DNA from: Euphorbia lathyris
Taxonomy: Eukaryota > Streptophyta > Magnoliopsida > Malpighiales > Euphorbiaceae
Reading direction: 5' to 3'
Length of the DNA stretch: 64,000 bases
NCBI RefSeq assembly: GCF_963576675.1
Contig: NC_088912.1
Location: forward strand, 99,415,895-99,479,894
The notes under the pieces were generated by a model. The model saw only the letters and a program-made list of their open reading frames with translations. It had not been told where the DNA came from and did not search any database. The translations under genes and the position numbers were made by a program. Positions 56,417-64,000 of this stretch are shown here, piece by piece (position 1 is the first letter of the stretch; each line of letters begins with the position of its first letter).

Positions 56417-57159
56417 AATACAAAATTGGGCCAGGTAAGATAGAATCTGAATGGGCTAGAAATAGTGGGCCTTACGGTTAGCCTCGGAAAACTAAAACAA
56501 CCTTTAAGCCATAAATTTGAGCAAGATGAAATATAGGGAAAATTACACAGAAATTCATATTTTATTAACTATTTACAATTATGAAAATCGCTTTTATGTA
56601 TTTTATCATTATATGATTTTAAATTTTAAAATATCAGAATATCATAATTTTATTTCTATTTTTATTAAATTTTCAATTATTCAGTTGCAGAAAATAAAAA
56701 CAGTTTTAAAAAACCCATCAAATATGACATTTAAATAAATTTATTTGACATTTAAATAAATTTGTTTAAGAATCTGACACAATTATAAATAATTTGTTAA
56801 TTATGATCATTATGTAATTTACCCTGAAATATATAGATCAAAATACAGGAATATCATAATTAATTATCAAATTATATCATCAAATTTAATTATTAATATA
56901 GTATTATTTTTATATATTATAAATATAATATAATTTTTCACTCTAATGTAAAAATGATAGACGTCACCTCATAAATTCTAAACCCTAGAAAATATATTAT
57001 AAACTTCTAATTTATAAATTTTAGAGAGTGTTTGGTAGCTACTTTTAATGCTTCTGTTTGTCTTTTCACTTTAAACAAGTTGATAGAGATTAATAATTTA
57101 TTTTAAACAAGTTTAAAGTTCAATAATTTATTTTAAACAAGTTTTTTTTTTTTGAAGAA
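56417..57159. other. AT-rich region without recognised gene
   Basis: Low-complexity A/T sequence. TTTATTTTAAACAAG recurs near 57095, 57128 and 57160, where a SINE later inserted. Confidence 0.5.
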
Positions 57160-57176
57160 ATATTTTAAACAAGTTT

Positions 57177-57289
57177 TTTTTTTTTTTTTAAATTTGCGTA
57201 ATGCGCTTACATTAAAGAAGAAAGAAAAATCCCCACCAGACCCGGATGTGATTCGAACCCATGACCTCCCAAGGCATAGGTAAGCTCTC
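57177..57289 (-). mobile_element. SINE on the minus strand with perfect 17-bp TSD
   Basis: Read on the minus strand it has GGGTTCGAATC (box B) near 57258-57248 and ends in a T run on the plus strand (the A tail). ATATTTTAAACAAGTTT flanks it at 57160-57176 and 57290-57306. About 113 bp; no clear box A. A different family from 54900. Confidence 0.85.
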
Positions 57290-57402
57290 ATATTTTAAAC
57301 AAGTTTAAAGTTCAATAAATCAATTTAAATAAGTTTAGAAGATTAATATATTATTTTAAATAAATTCAGGATAGCAGATAAATTTGAGTCTAACGTTTTT
57401 TG

Positions 57403-58250
57403 TGTGAAATGTAGATTTAATCTTAACGTATGAAATAGTTAAAATTTAACCCTAACATTTTCAAGCTAGCACTCCATTACCAAAAATTTGGAAAGAATGG
57501 TTTAAATGTTATTTAACTATTACATTAGATATTCCAAATAATAATTATATTTAGGATTTTTATTGTGTTACTACACAGTTACAAAAACACATATTAAAAA
57601 AACTAATAACTAAGTCAGCCATCTACAAGTTAATCACAATTTTTTTTGACAAAGGTCATGTTTGGGAATTAGCTGTTAGCTGATTACATTAGCTGATTTG
57701 ACTAGCTGTTTGTGTAGACCTGTTTGGTAAAAATTAGCTGATTGATAATGGCGGTTTGTACAAAAAGACGAATAAGGGCATTTCTTTTTTTAATATTGGA
57801 GCATGAGTCTATCTATTAGGGTTAAAGAAGTCCATTAATTTTAATATTGCAAAACGCTAATTGAAAAAGCTCCTAAAATGAGCTTTTTCTAAATTAGCGT
57901 TTTCATCCCAAAACTCTCTCCCAAACCTCTCTCCATCAAACACTCCAATCAGCGGTTTCAGTGGTCAAATCGTTAAAGTTGGTCAAAACCGTTTTTTTAT
58001 CCCAAAACGCTCTTTACCAAACAGGGCCAAAATATCTAAAATATTAACCGTGTTACTAATATAGTTACAGATAACCAACCAAAGATGTATGAAACTGTTT
58101 CTGTTTATCGATAAACTCATTTAGAAGATATGCTGTGACGGTTAAATAACATTTAAAAATGCCTTTTTCAAAATTTGGTGATGTATGATGAAATTGGTCT
58201 TCTTTAAAATTGTTAGGGTTAAATTTATACGTTAGGACTAACTCTACACT
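57403..58250. mobile_element. Degraded foldback element with a nested hAT-like MITE
   Basis: The left half (AATTTAACCCTAACATTTTC, AATGTTATTTAAC) is inverted near 58130-58240. At 57655-58030 a second element runs from ATGTTTGGGAATTAGCTG to TTTACCAAACAGGGCC with several AGCTGATT repeats. No TSD was fixed for either. Confidence 0.55.
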
Positions 58251-58620
58251 TCTTCAACAATATTTATACCAAATTTAAAAGGTGGTGTTTTTTTTTAAAT
58301 CATGATGTGATTTAAATAATCACTTTTGAGATCATCAATTTGTTTTAAAATAGAAGGGTAAAACATATATTGGAATCTTAGTAATTCTGATTTTTGCGCA
58401 TTGAGTCCTCATATTTCATCAATATGTTAAATTCTCTATCTTTTTTATTTTTGTCATAAAATTTGGTTAATAAAATGTTATTTATTTTTATTATGCGTTT
58501 GAAATTTGTATTTTAATAGTTTGTAAACAACTATTTTTACGTGTAATGTAGTTATCAAAAAACTATAAAAAAAAGTTTTTCTTTTAATTGTAACGTATAC
58601 GATTTGAGATGAAATGAGTT

Positions 58621-59096
58621 TGATAACCCGCGAAGCCCAAAACGGGTTATATTCATTTCGCAAGCCCAGCCCATATTAAAGCCCCATGGGCTAAGATTGG
58701 ACGGGACCCGAATGAAGGAAGCGGGCGCAGCGAGTAAACCGCCCCGAATTTCTAAACAGAGCGCCAAGACTCCCACTCAGAACCACGTTCGTTGCCATGA
58801 AAACCACGAAAGGGACAGGGCCTAAAAAGGGGTAACCGCCCTCAGAACGTGGCCCACTAAGGAGTAACCGCCCTCGGCGGTTACCCAAAAAACACCTATA
58901 AAAGGCCCTAAGAATAAGGGAGGAGGTACGTTCACATTTTTTCCCACAAAGCTATTGCTAAATTATAGACTCATTCTGACAAAAACTGACTTGATCGTCG
59001 GAGAGTTTTCCCGGAGATCCTGTCTCCGGTTTTGTTTTGCAGGTAACTCCGGCAAAGGATATCAAAGCGGATCCAGCAAGTTATCATTGGTGCGGT
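58621..59096 (+). mobile_element. 5' LTR of the Tat-lineage gypsy element
   Basis: It begins TGATAAC and ends GTTATCA (perfect 7-bp inverted ends), 476 bp, with GC content well above the left flank. A TATA box CTATAAAAGG lies at 58896-58905, so transcripts should start near 58925. GTAACCGCCCTC is repeated at about 58831 and 58865. The 3' LTR is outside the window. Confidence 0.75.
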
Positions 59097-59097
59097 G

Positions 59098-59115
59098 AGC
59101 GTGGAACTTTTTTAC
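59098..59115 (+). promoter_or_regulatory. Primer binding site matching tRNA-Phe
   Basis: TGGTGCGGTGAGCGTGGA is complementary to the plant tRNA-Phe 3' end (recalled sequence), one base after the LTR end. Confidence 0.7.
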
Positions 59116-59144
59116 CAACATTTGGTTAAAGGTACACGAAGAAC

Positions 59145-62100
59145 ATGTCAGAACCATCACGAACGACCGGCGTTACCACTAGATCAACCAGTATGAACTC
59201 CAGGGGACCACGGATTGCGAATTCGCAACCTGCAAGTGCACAGCCTGTGGTGCCTAGCTCATCGGGTCCTTCGGGACAATTGAGTCCCTTATTGGAAGTC
59301 CAAGTGCAAGCTGAGATGGAAATGTCCAATAGTGATTTTGTGCAGATGGCAGGATAAGTCTTGGCTTCGAACATGAGCCAGGCGGCTGGAGATCGAATGA
59401 TTAATTTACTAACGGCCCTCGCCGAACACAATACCGCCGTGGCGGCTGCTCCTCAAGAACCTGTGGTTATTTCAACGCAATCACCGACTATTCCTGTCAT
59501 ACCTGTCCTTCCGCAGCCATCTCAAGAGCCCAATGAAGTAGGCCAGAGTAGTCGCACAAACCCACACAGCCACCCGAGCAACTACTCGCACCCAGATCTC
59601 ATTACGACGATACATCCGACCTGGCAGCCATCCCAACCGTTGCCAGGAGTACAAGGCACTCTTCCGCAACAGCAAGTGGAACCTTTTCCTCACAGACATT
59701 CAGAGTTGATGACTCCTGGGCGGGAGCACACATGGAACTTTGATCCTATAACGGGACAGCGGTTAGTCCCCCAACAGGCACACGTCTCAACACCGATGGG
59801 CGGGTGGATGCCACCCAGAATTCACCAGCAACGGATGGAAGAAGTCCGGCGAATACCCGATATTGACTTAGAAGATCAATTACGAAGCATGATGGAGCGA
59901 ATGGGGTACTCGCCTAGGCCGAGAGCACAAGTCCAGAGCGATTCACCTTTTGCCCCTTCGTTGCGGGAATTCATTCCAGATCACAGAATCAAAGCACCTG
60001 CCATACCAAAATACTATGGGGATCCAAATTCTGACCCTGAGGCTCATGTCAGGAACTACCGAGAGTTAATGGATGTTGTAGGGGCAAGCGAAAGCATAAT
60101 TTGCAGGTTATTCTCGACAACTTTGGGCGGTGCGGCATCTGATTGGTTTCGATCTTTACCGGCAGAATCTATTCACAATTGGCAACAATATAGTCGGGAT
60201 TTCTGTGCGAAGTTCGTGGGCTGTAAAGCGGCAGATGTGACAGATAGGCGGCTGAAGGAGATCAAACAGAGAAACTATAATTCCCTAAGGGAATTTGTTG
60301 TCGCCTTTAACGATATCCTGGTGCGATTGCAGAACCCGGATATCGTGAGTATTCGCAACATCATGGCGGATGGAACCACAGATTGGAGCATGCGGGAAGA
60401 AATCATCCGTAACAAACCACGCACTGTAGCCGAGCTCATGAAGATAGCAAAGGAATTCATGGAAGTGGATGATGTCAACAGGGAACATAGGGCCCAAACT
60501 CGGCGAGAAAGAGATGCCGCAAGAACCACTTCGGACAGTCGGCGTCAGACCCAATCCAAAAGTAATTTTGCTCGAAGAGGTGATCGTCCCTTTCAAGGTG
60601 GAGGACATCACACACCACTAAACACGACTCGCCAAGAGGTGTTACTTTGGATCGAAAAGAGCCCCTTGAAGAAGGATGTGCGGTTCCCCGAGGTGAAAGG
60701 CCGAACCAATTTGGGGCGCTATCCCAGTAAGTATTGCAGGTTCCACAGGTTGAATGGCCATGACACAGATGATTGCTACGAACTGAAGAAGGAAATAGAA
60801 AAACTGATCGAGAGAGGCAAGCTGAGTCAATTTGTAAGAAAAGAAACAGCTGATGAGAAAACAACGCTCCCGCATGAGGGAGAAACACGGCCAGAAAAGA
60901 AGCAGAAAAAAGGGGTGATAAACGTGATAGCAGGCGGAATCTACGAGCCTCCAACAAAAAGAACTCGCCGTGAACGGCAAAAGAGCAACACACATAGGGG
61001 GGATGCCCTCAATTACTCCTTTGCGAGAATCACGGAGCCACATGCGGATGCCCTGGTGATCACGATGGCCGTTGAAGGATGGGACGTCAAGCGGGTCCTT
61101 ATCGACACAGGCAGTTCTTGCAACGTCATTACCCGGACAGCATTCAATAAGTTGGGAATCAACGACGAGCGGGTGGAACACACCTTCATGGATGTAACTG
61201 GTTTTGGGGGTCAATCCTCCCAAACAAGTGGGCAGGTGGTGTTGGAGGCAGAAATGGGCGATAAGAATCTAAAATGGCGAGGTGATTTAGAATTCGCAAT
61301 TGTTGATCTCCCACTGGCCTACAACATAATTCTGGGACGGCCATTCCTATTGGAGACGGAGTCGCTCATCTCAATGAAGCATTTGACGTTACATTTGCCA
61401 ACACACCAAGGGCGAGTCATAGTTGAAGGTGATCAACTTGTATCTCAACAAGCCTATACATTATCACTTGAACCAAAACCGGAAGAGGGGGATAAAGTCG
61501 AAGAGAAGCTGACGGCGGAAGCATTAGGAGAAACGAAACTATTCACCATCTCGAATGACAAGAACGTACGAATAGCGGCCGGACTCTCAGAAGAAACAAA
61601 GAAAGCCATTACCGAGGTATTGACCCAATGTGAGTCGGCATTTGCCGCCCCAAATGAAGTGCTAAAAGGAATAAGCCCGGACGTAGTAACCCATCGGTTG
61701 AATGTAGACAAAGGGGCAACCCCAGTGCGGCAAAAGAAGAGTGGACATGCTCCTGAGCGGCAAAAGGCGATTGAAAAAGCAGTGGCGGACTTGCTAAGGT
61801 CGGATGCGATTCGAGAAGTCACCTATCCGGAATGGCTAGCCAATGTGGTGCTAGTCAAAAAGCCAAATGGAACGTACAGAATGTGCGTCGACTTCAAAGA
61901 TCTGAACAAGGCATGTCCGAAGGATATGTATCCGCTTCCTAACATTGATATATTGGTAGATGGAACTGCAGGATATGAAGCCTTATCATTCACCGACGTG
62001 AAATCCAGTTACCATCAGATACCCATGGAGAAGGCGGATGAAATCAAAACATCGTTCATAACTCACCAGGCGACTTATTGCTTCAAGGTGATGCCCTTCG

Positions 62101-64000
62101 GATTGAAAAACGCGGGAGCAACATACCAGAGGATGATGAATAAGATATTTTCAGACAAATCCGGTGAGAACTTCTCGATCTATGTTGATGACATGATCAT
62201 CAAAAGCAAGAAAATGCAAGACCACCCACGGGATATCAAAGAAATCCTAGAAGTGTTGATCAAATATGGCCTCAAATTGAACCCAGAGAAATGCACATTC
62301 GGAGCAAGAGCGGGAAAGTTCCTGGGTTTCATTGTTAGCGGCAAAGGGGTTGAGGCGAATCCTGAGAAGGTTAAAGCAGTAATGGAGATGAAGACGCCAA
62401 GGAACATAAGGGAAGTACAGAGACTGAACGGGCGGTTGGTGGCATTAGGGCGATTCATATCATGCTCAGCTAGGCGATGTCTACCTTTCTACAATGCCAT
62501 CAAAAAATCCAAGTCCTTTGAATGGACGCCGGATTGTCAAGAAGCATTTGAGGGGATAAAGCGATTACTATGTTATCCGCCCTTAATGAGCAGGCCGGAA
62601 GACGGAGAAGATTTGTTTCTTTATGTATCCGTCACCAGCATGGCGATATGCACTGTGATGGTGCGAGAAGAAAAAGGGCAACAATATCCAGTGTACTACA
62701 TGAGCAAAGTCCTGAAGGATGCAGAACTCCGGTATTCGAAGTTGGACAAAATGGCCCTCACAGTGATAACCACGGCGGCTAGATTGAAACCATACTTTCA
62801 GGCGCATACTATCATTGTGAGAACTGGCATCCCAATGCGAAAGGTACTACAGAAACCTGACGCATCCGGCCGGTTGATGGAATGGTCAATTCGCCTGGGC
62901 GAATTCGATATCCGCTATGAAGGAAGACCAGCGCTAAAGAGCCAAGTGCTCGCCGACTTCGTGAACGAATTCACCTGGGATGATGATGAATGTCCAAAGG
63001 CACAAAAAGAAGAGTGGAGCATGTACACAGATGGGGCCTTATCTGCAGACGGAGCTGGGCTAGGAGTCGTCATCAAGGGCCCGGAGGTTATTCGCCTGTG
63101 CTATGCAGCAAAATTAACTTTCAAAACTACCAATAATGCCGCAGAGTATGAAGCAATGATATGCGGATTGAAGTTGCTCAATGAACTCACCCCAGAAAGA
63201 GTGGTAATCTACAGCGATTCCAAACTCATGATAAACCAGATCACAAAAAATTATCTGGTGAAACAGGAGGAGCTCGTAAAATACCATCAGGTAGTCGGCC
63301 GATTGACACAAGAGTTAACACATAAGGGAGTCGTTTGGGAGATGGTGCATGTTCCGCGAGGCCAAAATGCAAAAGCTGACAAATTGGCAAAGGCAGCGGC
63401 AAGTAGAGAACCATGGAGTCAAAAAGCATGCAGCTTGGAAATAAAATCGGCACCAGCATTCGAGGTTGATCAGATTATGATCATCGAGGAACTGGAAGAC
63501 GATGAAGATTGGCGGATGCCAATCCGTCAATATCTGGAGCAGGGAGATTTGCCGGTTGATAAGAGCTTGGCCAGAAAAATAATTGGGCAGTCGGCACGAT
63601 ACTCAATGCGGGATGGAACTTTGTATCGGAAATCGTACACATGTCCATGGTTGAAATGCGTTAGTCGCAATGAAGGAGACTATGTGCTGCGAGAACTACA
63701 CGAAGGAATTTGTGGCGCGCATAAAGCTTCGGCGGCATTGGCAAGAAAGGTCAAACTGCTGGGATACTACTGGCCCAAGGTGGTGGAAGATTCCCAGGAG
63801 ATGGTTGCGGAATGTCACAACTGTCAAATCCATGCGAATGAAAAGCATGTTCCCGGAGCTGAACAAATCACTATAATGACGGCGTGGCCATTCGCAACAT
63901 GGGGAATTGATATAGTGGGTCCATTCCCAGAAACAACAAAGAAAAGGAAGTATTTGATAGTCGCAGTGGACCACTTCAGCAAATGGGTAGAAGCGGAGGC
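59145..64000 (+). CDS. Gypsy (Tat-lineage) gag-pol polyprotein, one early stop, otherwise open to the window end
   Basis: This encodes the capsid, protease, RT, RNase H and integrase of an LTR retrotransposon. The frame from 59145 meets TAA at 59355-59357, then the same frame is open for about 1,547 codons to 64000. A start at 59373 could bypass the stop. Domains: gag (about 59980-60470), knuckle CRFHRLNGHDTDDC (60735), VINVIAGG (60915), protease DTGSS (61104) and ILGRPF (61330). RT has NGTYRMCVDFKDLNK (61870) and IYVDDMI (62178). The RT-linked RNase H is at 62500-62960. A second, archaeal-type RNase H MYTDGALSADGAGLG starts at 63021, with NNAAEYEAM; this second RNase H marks the Tat clade. 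The integrase zinc finger is at about 63700-63830, and its core begins DIVGPF (63909). The rest lies beyond the window. Confidence 0.9.

Noticed and set aside
60275..61223. Several minus-strand frames up to 193 codons
   Set aside because: They are shadows of the continuous plus-strand gag-pol frame.

Overview
The window is nuclear DNA of a flowering plant, most likely a eudicot. It is AT-rich with GC-rich islands, has GT-AG introns, and carries one intact-looking host gene, a cytokinin type-A response regulator. The rest is mostly layers of plant transposable elements: Tat-lineage Ty3/gypsy, Ty1/copia, L1-like LINEs, SINEs, a TRIM, hAT, Stowaway and Mutator families. The species cannot be named from the sequence.

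Layout. 1-2205: decayed Tat-type gypsy LTR/leader, gag and protease. 2350-2765: 3' part of a serpin pseudogene. 2921-8346: full-length LINE with a 19-bp target-site duplication (TSD). 8471-10103: two foldback Mutator-type MITEs. 10383-12660: LINE remnant split by a solo LTR. 13085-14872: two related MITEs, the second split by a complete TRIM. 16086-20512: minus-strand copia pol fragment fused to a minus-strand gypsy gag-protease with its LTR. 21520-24054: a tandem duplication and nested hAT elements. 24912-25860: copia RNase H with LTR. 26431-30976: nested MITEs and a LINE fragment. 31935-32458: foldback element holding a cluster of long palindromes. 34942-37908: response regulator gene (four exons). 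39414-42540: FAR1-like fragment and the 5' half of a LINE. 45433-53458: complete 8-kb Mutator-like element (MULE). 53545-58250: MITEs and SINEs nested in one another. 58621-64000: 5' LTR, leader and gag-pol of a Tat-lineage gypsy element, cut by the window edge.

The most notable item is the MULE at 45433-53458. It has 115-bp terminal inverted repeats differing at two positions, a perfect 9-bp TSD, a DUF1985/Ulp1-type cysteine protease gene on the plus strand and a convergent MuDR-type transposase gene on the minus strand. A short motif (TGTCGCATT, often paired with GAGCGCATT and with its own inverse AATGCGACA) occurs more than 30 times in it, in five clusters. The clusters lie in three introns, the gap between the two gene ends and the transposase upstream region, and I saw none in exons. 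Each gene also appears to carry one frameshift.

The dated nesting (TSDs of 9 bp for Mutator MITEs, 14-19 bp for LINE/SINEs, 4 of 5 bp matching for the TRIM) makes the window a readable insertion history. The response regulator is the only locus likely to serve the host.
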